NCBI GenBank assembly: GCA_021202775.1 | Contig: JAJQCJ010000048.1 | Span: 1-41,965, forward strand | DNA: 41,965 bases | Reading direction: 5' to 3' | Origin: Clostridiales bacterium | Lineage (GTDB): Bacteria > Bacillota > Clostridia > Oscillospirales > Oscillospiraceae | Shown: piece after piece, positions 1 through 8,646 of the stretch | Numbering within the stretch: position 1 is the first letter of the stretch | Layout: every line of letters begins with the position of its first letter | Translations under genes and position numbers: made by a program | Notes under the pieces: generated by a model | The model's input: the letters and a program-made list of their open reading frames with translations, nothing else | The model's database searches: none | What the model was told of the DNA's origin: nothing

Positions 1-55
1 CAAAGATTTACGCGTCCCTGATTGAGAAGGGGAAGAAAACGCTGGAGGACGTGCC
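1..55 (+). repeat. exact 55-nt terminal inverted repeat (left copy; right copy 41911-41965)
   Basis: caaagatttacgcgtccctgattgagaaggggaagaaaacgctggaggacgtgcc equals reverse complement of the last 55 nt; identity breaks at nt 56. Confidence 0.97.
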
Positions 56-101
56 GGAGAGCATCCGGGCAGAGGTTGAGGCCCTGCTGGAAGAAAACTG
101 A
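3..101 (+). CDS. XkdX/CD1375-like short phage protein, C-terminal part (truncated by window edge)
   Basis: Frame 3 reads KIYASLIEKGKKTLEDVPESIRAEVEALLEEN*, directly upstream of XhlA-like gene; homologous partial ORF at the other end of the window. Confidence 0.6.
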   Translation, partial: KIYASLIEKGKKTLEDVPESIRAEVEALLEEN

Positions 102-116
102 CAGGAGGTCGGGCCA

Positions 117-449
117 ATGGATACCCCCATCACCCGGGCGGAGCATGAGGAGTTCCGCCGCACGGTCAATGCAGAGTTCGAGACGCTGACCGCCGAAAAC
201 GCCCGGCAGAATCACCGGCTGGAAAAGCTGGAATCCGTGACAGACCAGATCAACAAGCTGGCCATGTCCGTGCAGGAGCTGGCCCAGAGCGTCAAGGCCA
301 TGTCCGAGACGCAGGCCAAAGAGGATGACCGGCTCAAGGCCCTGGAGGACCGGGACGGCCAGAAGTGGCGGGACGCCCTGAAAATCGTCGGCACCGCCGT
401 GGCCGGGGCCCTTGTGGGGGCGCTGTGCGCATGGCTGGGGCTGGCGTGA
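117..449 (+). CDS. XhlA/hemolysin-like phage lysis-associated protein (coiled coil plus C-terminal TM)
   Basis: 110 aa, N-terminal coiled coil, C-terminal hydrophobic KIVGTAVAGALVGALCAWLGLA; RBS aggagg upstream; 109/110 aa identical to right-end copy. Confidence 0.75.
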   Translation: MDTPITRAEHEEFRRTVNAEFETLTAENARQNHRLEKLESVTDQINKLAMSVQELAQSVKAMSETQAKEDDRLKALEDRDGQKWRDALKIVGTAVAGALVGALCAWLGLA

Positions 450-565
450 GCTTTGACCTAAAAGGTCAAAGCAAGGTCAAAACTGACCTTGTAGAAAACT
501 TGTAGAAAACTTGCACGGGACTGTACAGGTCGCAAGTTACCCACAAGTTACCCACAAGTTCGCAA
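450..565. repeat. Hairpin and 11-nt iteron cluster between XhlA-like and holin genes
   Basis: GCTTTGACCT-aaa-AGGTCAAAGC (450-472), AAGGTCA-aaac-TGACCTT (473-490), then CAAGTTTTCTA x2 (minus) and CAAGTTACCCA x2 plus CAAGTT (plus). Confidence 0.7.
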
Positions 566-576
566 AATGGAAGGGA

Positions 577-816
577 ATGATAAAATTGACAACCGTCATT
601 GACAGAATTAAAAACCTTGACTGGTGGAAAGCCGCCGCTGCCCGAGCCGTCAAAACCATGGCACAGGCCGCGTTGAGTTACGCCGGCACCTCCGCCGTGC
701 TGTGGGAGGTCAACTGGCAAGGCGTTGTTGGTGCGGCGCTGCTGGGCGGCCTGACCAGCCTGCTGACCAGTCTGGCGGGCCTGCCGGAGGTGGCGGAGAC
801 GGGGGTGGCTGCGTAA
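577..816 (+). CDS. phage holin (r1t-like family)
   Basis: MIKLTTVIDRIKNLDWWKAAAARAVKTMAQAALSYAGTSAV...LLTSLAGLPEV, small two-TM protein; ATG at 577 after RBS-like aaggga; stop overlaps next start. Confidence 0.7.
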   Translation: MIKLTTVIDRIKNLDWWKAAAARAVKTMAQAALSYAGTSAVLWEVNWQGVVGAALLGGLTSLLTSLAGLPEVAETGVAA

Positions 817-1580
817 TGGCAACGATTTATGTGGGCTCCGCCCGACACGATGAAAACGGGACCTACACCGGCGGCGCGGCGGGGGACCAGCTGCAAACCA
901 GCTCCACCAACGACACTGCCGGGGAGGTGTCCATGCAGAAGATGTACACCCATTCCAAAGGCTGGTACATTCTGCGGCCAAAGGAAGCGGGCGGCGCGGA
1001 CAAACTGGCGGCGGCCATGAAGCTGGCGTGCAACAACGCCAACCTGGGGTATGACCAGGGCGGCCGGGGCGGCGTAATCACCAACGGCATCGACAGCGCG
1101 GTCAAGACGGAGTGCGACTGCTCCAGTCTGGTGCGGGCGTGCGTCAAATATGCCCTGGGGACTGACCCCGGCAACTTCACCACGCTGACCGAGGCGGAAA
1201 CGCTGGCGGCCACGGGGCTGTTTGAGGAAAAGACCGCCTACACATCCCAAACCGCAACGCCGGTGTACAACGGGGACGTACTGGTGACGAAAACCAAGGG
1301 GCATACCGTCATCGTGGTCAGCGGGAACCCGCGAAGCGCCACAACCACGACCACAGCCACAGAGGAGGCACACGATATGGACACTTTGAGAAACGGCGAC
1401 ACCGGCCAGCAGGTCACGGTGCTGCAAAAACTGCTGAACCAGCTGGGGAGCAGCCTGACCGAGGACGGTGACTTCGGCAGCAAGACCGAGGCCGCCGTGA
1501 AGAGCTATCAGAAGGGGCAGGGGCTGACGCAGGACGGGATTTGCGGGCCTAAGACCTGGGTGGCGATTTTGGCGGTATGA
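816..1580 (+). CDS. phage endolysin: NlpC/P60-like peptidase with C-terminal peptidoglycan-binding (PG_binding_1) domain
   Basis: ECDCSSLVRACVKYALG (catalytic Cys), KGHTVIVVSG (His), LRNGDTGQQVTVLQKLLNQLG...GPKTW C-terminal domain; ATG overlaps holin stop. Confidence 0.8.
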   Translation: MATIYVGSARHDENGTYTGGAAGDQLQTSSTNDTAGEVSMQKMYTHSKGWYILRPKEAGGADKLAAAMKLACNNANLGYDQGGRGGVITNGIDSAVKTECDCSSLVRACVKYALGTDPGNFTTLTEAETLAATGLFEEKTAYTSQTATPVYNGDVLVTKTKGHTVIVVSGNPRSATTTTTATEEAHDMDTLRNGDTGQQVTVLQKLLNQLGSSLTEDGDFGSKTEAAVKSYQKGQGLTQDGICGPKTWVAILAV

Positions 1581-1590
1581 GTTAAAACAG

Positions 1591-1626
1591 CCGGAGGAGC
1601 ATCGCATTTGATGCTCCTCCGGTTTT
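1591..1626 (+). terminator. rho-independent terminator after left lysis cassette
   Basis: CCGGAGGAGCATC-gcattt-GATGCTCCTCCGG followed by TTTT; 13-bp perfect stem. Confidence 0.85.
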
Positions 1627-1669
1627 CTGTCATTCATCAATACATTATAATAATACAAGGGAACCTTTT

Positions 1670-2812
1670 TCACGTTTTGTCCGGCTCGTCATAGGTATCC
1701 AAAAAGCTGTGTACCCCGTCGGCGTCTTTATACGCCAGCACCGTACTCAAATTCACGTTTTCCAATGCGTGAAAGATGTTGTACTCCACCTGAGGATTCT
1801 TTTCCTTCAAGGTGCGGATCAGCTGCTTCGTCTCCAGACGCTTGGAGGCGCTGTCCCCGGTGCCCCGGACGCTGCACGTCTCCGTGAACTTGCAGGCGCA
1901 CTGTAGGAAGTGGAGGTCGTTGTAGTCCCGCCAGCGCTTGATGTCCTCCTCCCGAATCAGGTACATGGGGCGAATCAGCTCCATCCCCGGGTGGTTGGTG
2001 CTGTGGAGCTTGGGCATCATGGTCTGCACCTGACCGCCGAACAGCATCCCCATCAGGTTCGTCTCAATCACATCGTCAAAATGGTGCCCCAGGGCGATTT
2101 TGTTGCAGCCCAGCTTTTGCGCCTCTTTATAAAGGTAGCCCCGGCGCATCCGGGCGCAGAGATAGCAGGGGGACTTCTCCACATGGAACACCGAGTCGAA
2201 GATATCCGTCTCAAACACGTGGATGGGCACCGACAGCATCCGGGCGTTCCGCTCGATGATCTCCCAGTTGGCGGGGCTGTAGCCCGGGTCCATGACCAGG
2301 TACTCCACCTCAAAGGGAAACTTGTTGTGGAGCTTTAGCTCCTGGAACAGCTTGGCCATCAGCATGGAGTCCTTGCCCCCGGAGATGCACACCGCAATTT
2401 TGTCCCCCGGCTGCACCAGTTCATAGGTCTGGATGGCCTTGGCGAATTTGCTCCACAGCTGTCGGTGGAACTTTTTGCGGATGCTCTTTTCCACCTCCGC
2501 CGCCCGGTTCTCCTCCTGCATCAACTTCTGCCGGAGCCAGCCGTAGTAGCCCTCCGGCAGGTCGTAGACGGGATACCCCGCTTCCCGCAGCGCCTGGGCC
2601 AGCTGGCCGCTGACCGCCCCGCTCTTGCAGCAAAGCAGGGGTTTCTTCCCCCGGGGCAGCTGAGCCGGGTCTGCGCGCAGCGTCTCCAGAGGCAGGTTTA
2701 CCGCCCCCGGCATGTGGCCGTAGGCGAAAGCGACCTCGTCCCGGATATCGATAATCTGATAGTCCTCCGGGCTGGCCTGCCAGTCCTGTAATGTCACCGT
2801 CCAAGTCTCCAT
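1670..2812 (-). CDS. rhodanese domain fused to TtcA-like PP-loop ATPase (tRNA thiolation-type)
   Basis: N-terminal rhodanese with CCKSGA active-site loop; PP-loop SGGKDSM; CYLCARMRRG and GHHFDDVIET; start METWTV after RBS ggaggg. Confidence 0.8.
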   Translation of the reverse strand: METWTVTLQDWQASPEDYQIIDIRDEVAFAYGHMPGAVNLPLETLRADPAQLPRGKKPLLCCKSGAVSGQLAQALREAGYPVYDLPEGYYGWLRQKLMQEENRAAEVEKSIRKKFHRQLWSKFAKAIQTYELVQPGDKIAVCISGGKDSMLMAKLFQELKLHNKFPFEVEYLVMDPGYSPANWEIIERNARMLSVPIHVFETDIFDSVFHVEKSPCYLCARMRRGYLYKEAQKLGCNKIALGHHFDDVIETNLMGMLFGGQVQTMMPKLHSTNHPGMELIRPMYLIREEDIKRWRDYNDLHFLQCACKFTETCSVRGTGDSASKRLETKQLIRTLKEKNPQVEYNIFHALENVNLSTVLAYKDADGVHSFLDTYDEPDKT

Positions 2813-2960
2813 AGCGATACCCTCCAAAGCTTGTGTTTATTATAGCAATGAAGCGCCGAAGTGTCAACGCCGCCCGCCGGGATTCGGCAAATCTCCTTGC
2901 CAGAACCGCGTTTCTGTGCTATGCTAATGGAAACAGGTTTAGAGGAAAGGAACTAACCGC

Positions 2961-3956
2961 ATGAAAGTGTTACACATTGGCAAGGAAGGCAATATGGAGC
3001 GCTACACCGTCCCCACCCCCTTCATTCAGCAGCTGGAAAAGGTCAGCCTGCCCAACGGGCTGGACGCCGCCCGGTATCTGGAGGCCGCCGGGGATGCGGA
3101 CTTCATCATCGCCGACGCGGTGGCCCCCGTCACCGGGGAACTGATTCGGGGGATGCCCAACCTGAAACTGATTCACTCCGAAGGGGTGGCCTTCAACAGC
3201 TTCGACGTGGCGGCCGCCACCGCCCAACACGTCTACGTCTGCAACTGCCAGGGGATGAACGCCTCCGCCGTGGCGGAGCAGGCCATTCTGCTGATGGTGG
3301 GGATGCTGCGCAATGTAGCGAACAACGACGCCGCCGTCCGCGCCGGCAGGCAAATCACCACCAAGGAGGGCTACATGAAGCGGGGCGACCTGCGGGAGCT
3401 GGCAGACTGCTCCGTGGGGTTGGTGGGCTTCGGCGACATCGCCCAGGCCACCGCGAAGCTGCTGCGGGCCTATGGTGTGGAAGAAATTTACTACTATAAA
3501 CGCCATTCCCTGCCGCAGGAGGCGGAGCGGCAGCTGGGGGCGACCTATCTGCCGCTGGAGGAACTGCTGAGCCAGTCCGACATCGTCAGTCTGCACCTTC
3601 CGGTCTCCCCCGCCACGATGCACACCGCTGACGACGCCTTCTTCGCCCAAATGAAACAGGGCAGCTATTTTGTCAACACCGCCCGTGGGGAGCTGGTGGA
3701 CGATGAGGCAATGGTGCGGGCCCTGGCCTCCGGCAGGCTGGCCATGGCCGGGCTGGACACCCTGAACCACGAACCGGTACAGCCGGATCACTACCTCCTC
3801 CATCAGCCGGAGGAGATCAGCCGCAGGCTGCTTTTCAGCCCCCACATCGGCGGCATCACCGCCTCCAGCTTCCGCCGGGGCTACCAGATGGTCTGGGAGG
3901 ACATCCAGGCCGCGGCGGAGGGACGGACTCCCCGCCGCGCCGTGAACCGCTGGTAA
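2961..3956 (+). CDS. D-isomer-specific 2-hydroxyacid dehydrogenase
   Basis: NAD-binding GLVGFGDIAQATAKLL, NTARGELVDDEAM, FSPHIGGIT motif. Confidence 0.85.
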   Translation: MKVLHIGKEGNMERYTVPTPFIQQLEKVSLPNGLDAARYLEAAGDADFIIADAVAPVTGELIRGMPNLKLIHSEGVAFNSFDVAAATAQHVYVCNCQGMNASAVAEQAILLMVGMLRNVANNDAAVRAGRQITTKEGYMKRGDLRELADCSVGLVGFGDIAQATAKLLRAYGVEEIYYYKRHSLPQEAERQLGATYLPLEELLSQSDIVSLHLPVSPATMHTADDAFFAQMKQGSYFVNTARGELVDDEAMVRALASGRLAMAGLDTLNHEPVQPDHYLLHQPEEISRRLLFSPHIGGITASSFRRGYQMVWEDIQAAAEGRTPRRAVNRW

Positions 3957-4112
3957 GGGCCCGTTCGTCCATTTGACAGGAATTTTCCGGAAAACCGTCT
4001 CGTTTTTTCCCATTCTGCCCCTTCCACACACCATTCGGATATGATAAGATGAAATAGAGCAAATTCGGCTCCGCCTCAGGCGGAACAAATCCAACACCGG
4101 GAGTTGTGCAAT

Positions 4113-4985
4113 ATGAAAGAGTTTCAGCCCATAAAAGAGGGCAAGGTGCGGGAGATCTATGACAACGGCGACAGCCTGATTATGGTGGCCACCGACCGCA
4201 TTTCCGCCTTTGACGTGATTTTGAAAAACAAAATCAGCCGGAAGGGTACCGTCCTGACCCAGATGTCCAAATTCTGGTTTGACTATACCAAAGACCTGCT
4301 GCCCAACCATATGCTGTCCGTGGACGTGGCGGATATGCCGGAGTTCTTCCGGCAGCCCCAGTTCGACGGCAACAGTATGATGTGCAAAAAGCTCACCATG
4401 CTGCCCATCGAGTGCATCGTCCGGGGCTATATCACCGGCAGCGGCTGGGCCAGCTACCAGAAAACCGGCGTCGTCTGCGGCATCACCCTCCCCGCCGGCC
4501 TCAGGGAGTCCGACAAGCTGCCGGAGCCGATTTACACCCCCAGCACCAAGGCAGAGATCGGCGACCATGACGAGAATATCTCCTATGAACAGAGCATCAC
4601 CGTGCTGGAGAAGGCCTTCCCCGGCAAGGGTGAGGAATACGCCGCCAAGCTGCGGGACTACACCATCACCCTGTACAGGCAGTGCGCGGAGTATGCCCTG
4701 AGCCGCGGCATCATCATTGCCGACACCAAGTTTGAGTTTGGTCTGGATGAGGAAGGCAACATTGTCCTGGGAGACGAAATGCTGACCCCGGACTCCTCCC
4801 GCTTCTGGCCCCTGGAGGGCTACGAGCCGGGCCACGGCCAGCCCTCCTTTGACAAGCAGTTCGTCCGTGACTGGCTGAAGGCCAACCCGGACAGCGACTA
4901 TGACCTGCCCCAGGAGGTCATCGACAAGACCATCGCCAAGTATCTGGAGGCCTATGAGCTGCTGACCGGCAAGGCGCTGGCGTAA
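4113..4985 (+). CDS. purC: phosphoribosylaminoimidazole-succinocarboxamide synthase
   Basis: KEGKVREIYDNGDSLIMVATDRISAFDVIL..., IECIVRGYITGSGWASY, SSRFWPLEGYEPG; ATG at 4113 preceded by gggag. Confidence 0.95.
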   Translation: MKEFQPIKEGKVREIYDNGDSLIMVATDRISAFDVILKNKISRKGTVLTQMSKFWFDYTKDLLPNHMLSVDVADMPEFFRQPQFDGNSMMCKKLTMLPIECIVRGYITGSGWASYQKTGVVCGITLPAGLRESDKLPEPIYTPSTKAEIGDHDENISYEQSITVLEKAFPGKGEEYAAKLRDYTITLYRQCAEYALSRGIIIADTKFEFGLDEEGNIVLGDEMLTPDSSRFWPLEGYEPGHGQPSFDKQFVRDWLKANPDSDYDLPQEVIDKTIAKYLEAYELLTGKALA

Positions 4986-5002
4986 CCGATTTTGTGAAGC
5001 AG

Positions 5003-5042
5003 CGTCCTCAAAGCGGATTCTTCCGCTTTGGGGACGTTTTTT
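5003..5042 (+). terminator. rho-independent terminator after purC
   Basis: CGTCCTCAAAGCGGA-ttct-TCCGCTTTGGGGACG followed by TTTTTT. Confidence 0.8.
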
Positions 5043-5130
5043 CCGGGGACGGCACGCTATTCACAGTCTATTCACAAATGTTTCAATATTTGTTCAAACT
5101 CCCTTTCGCCCGATTTGCTACAATAAGGAT

Positions 5131-5280
5131 GTTCCAAGTATCCCATTTACTTGAATGATCTTCCTCTTTCTCTTCTTTCTTTTCAGGTTGCTCCCCGTCG
5201 ATTCTGTTCGGCGGGGAGCAATCCTGTCTGTCAGGAAACGCCCGGAGCGCGCATGGCGCTCCGGGCGTTTGGGCTTTTTT
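5131..5280 (+). ncRNA. candidate small RNA: three consecutive hairpins ending in a terminator
   Basis: Extended -10 TGCTACAAT just upstream; hairpins TTGCTCCCCG/CGGGGAGCAA, TCCTG/CAGGA, ACGCCCGGAGCGC/GCGCTCCGGGCGT then CTTTTTT; no convincing ORF. Confidence 0.3.
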
Positions 5281-5293
5281 GCTTCTCAGACGG

Positions 5294-5743
5294 TTATTCT
5301 TCGTCGGGATGGGTTTCGTTGGCCTGGTCGATGAAGGCGTCCAGCCCGGCCAGAGGGTCTACGCCGCCGTCAGAGGATTCCTCCTCAGCCTCCGGCTCCG
5401 CCGCCGACTGCGGGGCTTCCTCCTCCACGGTTTCCACATCCGCCTGGTCGGACAGCTCCCGAATTTTCGCATCGTTGATGGCGATTTTGGCCAGGGCCTC
5501 GTCAATAGTGGCGCAGACGCCGAAGAATTCCGGCTCCGTAGAGATGCCGTACTTCTCAAAGTACAGCCTGCCCAGCTCGGTGTAAGCCTTGCGCAGGGTC
5601 TCCTGCTCCCCCAGGTTAGCGGCCCGCAGCTTTGCGATATTGGACAGGGTGCGGGCCTTGCCGGCGCCGGTCTGGGCCAGGTCGGCGCCGGTCTGACGCA
5701 GATCCATCACTTTGGACTTGAGATACTCCACGTTAAATGCCAT
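5294..5743 (-). CDS. conserved hypothetical coiled-coil protein with acidic C-terminus
   Basis: 149 aa, MAFNVEYLKSKVMDLRQTGADLAQTGAGKARTLSNIAKLRAANLGEQETLRKAYTELGRLYFEKYG...; RBS aggagg upstream. Confidence 0.65.
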   Translation of the reverse strand: MAFNVEYLKSKVMDLRQTGADLAQTGAGKARTLSNIAKLRAANLGEQETLRKAYTELGRLYFEKYGISTEPEFFGVCATIDEALAKIAINDAKIRELSDQADVETVEEEAPQSAAEPEAEEESSDGGVDPLAGLDAFIDQANETHPDEE

Positions 5744-5834
5744 AGTTGATTCCTCCTGAATAAAATGATAAACGGCAGTTTCCCTTTCATGGTATCCCCT
5801 TCTCCGTGTGAAGGCAAGGGAACGCTGCGGGGCG

Positions 5835-8459
5835 TCACCCCTCCACCGTCACAAAGGTTTTCCGGGGCAGCTCCGCCGCGAAGGGCCCTGCGTCCTCAAA
5901 GCAGGAGCAGGCCAGGTCGGTGTTCAGCAGCCGGACGCAGCAGCCCTGCAGCAGGCCCAGGGGCAGGCTGCCGTCCGCCACAGCGTCCACCAGGTCGGAG
6001 ATGTTCTTCTCACAGCCGGGCATCTGCACATCGTTGCCCGCATAGACGCACATGGGCGAGGAGGAACAGCCGTACTTCCGGCCGGGGAGGCTGGAGAAGG
6101 CGATGGAGATCTGCTCATGGGAGGTGTACCAGTCCGTCATCACATACCCGGCAAAGCCGCACTCCTCCCTGGCGTAGCAGGTGAGGGTGTCGTAGCAGTT
6201 GGCGGCGTGGACGCCGTTGAGGAGGTTGTAGGAGGTCATAATGGTCATGGGCTGGCTGGCTTCGATGGCAATGCCGAAGTTCCGCAGGTAGATCTCCCGC
6301 AGGGCCCGCTCGCCCACGTGCTCGTTGACGAACATCCGGTTGTCCTCCTGGTTGTTGACGCAGAAGTGCTTGATGCTGGTGCCGATGCCGGGGTGCTTCT
6401 GAACGCCCGTCACATCGGCGGCGGCGCACAGGCCGGAGAGCAGGGGGTCCTCGGAGTAATATTCAAAGTTCCGTCCGCACAGGGGGTTGCGGTGGATATT
6501 CATGCCGGGGGCCAGCCAGATCTGCACGCCGAACTGCTCCAGCTCCGCGCCCACGATGTCGCCCATGGCCTCCACCAGCTCCAGATCCCAGGAGGCGGCC
6601 AGCAGGGAGGCGATGGGGATGGCGGTGCAGTACTGATAGTAGTCCACCTCGCCCTCCTGCTTCGGGGGCAGCTGGGAGACCAGGTCGCCGAACATCTCGC
6701 CGCCGGGCAGCAGGTTGCCCTCTGCATCGGTGCGGAAGTGGGGGGTCAGCCGCAGACCGGCGGGGCCGTCCGCGTTGGTCATGCTGCGCACACCCCGGTA
6801 GGCCAGCAGGGCGGAGGTGTCCCCTGCCGCGCCGGGAACGCCCTGGGAGGCGGAGCCGATGACAGAGCCTGCGTCCCGGGCCGTGCCCACGCACAGATCG
6901 GCCATCTCCTCCACGGTGAGCTGGGCCACCAGCTGCTCCATGGTATATGCCCCGGCCTTCACGTCCTCCATGGTGATGACGTGGTCCGTCTCCGGCGTCT
7001 TCAGCGGGGCGGGGATGCCCCCATAGGTCACGGTCTTGGTGGGGATTTGGGCGGCGTCCAGCGCGATGACCTGCGCTGCCGCCTGTTCCGCCGCCTCAGT
7101 GGGATAAGACCAGGGGGCAACCCCGGCCCTGGACAGCTCCTCAAAGGGTTCATCCAGGGGGCAGATGTTTTTCACCTGCTTTGTCACCACTGTCTCCCCC
7201 AGCGTCAGGGCGGCAGCCACTTTGGTGGAGCGGCTGTTCTGGCCCACCCGGATATAGTAGGTTCCGGCCTCCAGCACGTAGGCCGCCTTTGCCTGGTCAT
7301 AGCTCTCCAGATTGGTCAGGGGGAAGGAAACGGTCAGCACCTGTTCCTCCCCAGGCCGGAGGGTGCGGGTCTTGCCGAAGGCGGCCAGCACCTGATAAGG
7401 CTTCTCCAGAGCGCCCTCCGGGGCGGAGGCGTAAATCTGCACCACCTCTTTGCCGGCGTAGGTGTCCCCGGTGTTGGTCACCTTCACGGTGACGGCGACG
7501 GTTTCCCCGCTGACCGTCACATCCAGAGGCTCCATGGCAAAGTCGGTGTATCCCAGCCCGTAGCCGAAGGGGTACAGCGGGGCAACGTTGAAGGTGTCAA
7601 AGTACCGATAGCCGACGTAAATGCCCTCTTTGTAATACTCATCGTTGCAGTTGCCGTTGTTGTGGCTGAACTCGGCGGAGGAGGGATAGTCCTCATAGTT
7701 TACCGCCCAGGTGTCCGTCAGACGGCCGGAGGGGACAGACTTGCCGGTGAGCACGTCGGCCACCACATGGCCGCCGATGTTGCCGGACTGGCTCACCAGC
7801 ACCAGGGCGCTGACGCCGGGGATGGCCCGGATGGTGGCTGCGTTCAGGACGCCGCCCACGTTCAGCAGAACGATAACATTTTTGTAGCACCGGCCCAGCA
7901 CCGTCAGGTTCTCCACCTCGGCGGGGAGCAGCTGATAGTCGCCGGGGGCGTTGCGCCGGTCCATCCCCTCGCCGGAGTTCCGGGCCAGCACATAGATGGC
8001 GGTGTCCGTGTCCGTGGCGGCGGCCATCTCCGGGGTGATGGGGGCCAGCGCCTGGGGGATCAGCTGCTCCGACATGCTGAGGATCAGCAGATTGCTGTGC
8101 TCCCGCTCCGCCCGTTCCTGCAGGTGGGCCAGGAAGGCGCTCCGCTCCTCCTTCGCCATGGCCTCCTGCCGATCCAGCCAGTCCTTGGTGGTGACGGTGA
8201 AGCCTGCCGCCTCCAGCCCCTGCTCAATGGTCACCACAAAGCGGGAGTTCACGTCGCCGGAGCCGGTGCCGCCCTTGACGGTGCCTCTGGCCCCGTTGCC
8301 GTAGAGGGCCACCTTGCCCACGGTTTTCAGGGGCAGCACCCCGTTGTTCTCCAGCAGCACCATGCACTCCCCGGCCAGGGCCCGGACGCGGTCCATGTGG
8401 GCCTGCTCCAAAGGGGTGACGTCCGGGGTTTTCGTTGCAAAGATTTGGTTCATATTCAT
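5835..8459 (-). CDS. glycoside hydrolase family 3 (beta-glucosidase-like) with permuted domain order
   Basis: N-terminal GH3-C-like region (VLLENNGVLPLKT...VALYGNGARGTVKGGTGSGDVN), central FnIII-like region, C-terminal catalytic GH3-N region (EYYSEDPLLSG, GTSIKHFCVNNQEDNR, GYVMTDWYTSHE). Confidence 0.85.
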   Translation of the reverse strand: MNMNQIFATKTPDVTPLEQAHMDRVRALAGECMVLLENNGVLPLKTVGKVALYGNGARGTVKGGTGSGDVNSRFVVTIEQGLEAAGFTVTTKDWLDRQEAMAKEERSAFLAHLQERAEREHSNLLILSMSEQLIPQALAPITPEMAAATDTDTAIYVLARNSGEGMDRRNAPGDYQLLPAEVENLTVLGRCYKNVIVLLNVGGVLNAATIRAIPGVSALVLVSQSGNIGGHVVADVLTGKSVPSGRLTDTWAVNYEDYPSSAEFSHNNGNCNDEYYKEGIYVGYRYFDTFNVAPLYPFGYGLGYTDFAMEPLDVTVSGETVAVTVKVTNTGDTYAGKEVVQIYASAPEGALEKPYQVLAAFGKTRTLRPGEEQVLTVSFPLTNLESYDQAKAAYVLEAGTYYIRVGQNSRSTKVAAALTLGETVVTKQVKNICPLDEPFEELSRAGVAPWSYPTEAAEQAAAQVIALDAAQIPTKTVTYGGIPAPLKTPETDHVITMEDVKAGAYTMEQLVAQLTVEEMADLCVGTARDAGSVIGSASQGVPGAAGDTSALLAYRGVRSMTNADGPAGLRLTPHFRTDAEGNLLPGGEMFGDLVSQLPPKQEGEVDYYQYCTAIPIASLLAASWDLELVEAMGDIVGAELEQFGVQIWLAPGMNIHRNPLCGRNFEYYSEDPLLSGLCAAADVTGVQKHPGIGTSIKHFCVNNQEDNRMFVNEHVGERALREIYLRNFGIAIEASQPMTIMTSYNLLNGVHAANCYDTLTCYAREECGFAGYVMTDWYTSHEQISIAFSSLPGRKYGCSSSPMCVYAGNDVQMPGCEKNISDLVDAVADGSLPLGLLQGCCVRLLNTDLACSCFEDAGPFAAELPRKTFVTVEG

Positions 8460-8500
8460 TCCTCCAGTTCTGTGTTCAGTGTTTCCGCATTGATACCCTT

Positions 8501-8524
8501 ATTATAGCAAGGTTTCCATGGAAA
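8501..8524 (-). promoter_or_regulatory. GH3 promoter -10 (TATAAT) with adjacent palindrome TTTCCATGGAAA
   Basis: minus-strand TATAAT at 8501-8506; 12-bp perfect palindrome 8513-8524 immediately upstream. Confidence 0.5.
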
Positions 8525-8646
8525 GACCAGAGTTTTTTGCTTTTTTTTGGGGATTGACACAGCCGCCCTTTTCCCTGCGCATCCGCATCCGCCCCGCGAT
8601 TTTGCACAAAGGCCCTGAAAATTTTTCCTTCCTTTTCGGCAGAAAG

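Noticed and set aside
3983-3994. Palindrome TTTTCCGGAAAA upstream of purC
   Set aside because: Follows a TTGACA but no -10 at proper spacing; too short to assign function
5808-8507. 899-aa plus-strand ORF antisense to GH3
   Set aside because: Shadow ORF of a GC-rich gene; His/Gln/Gly/Val-rich with no recognizable motif, mirrors the well-supported GH3
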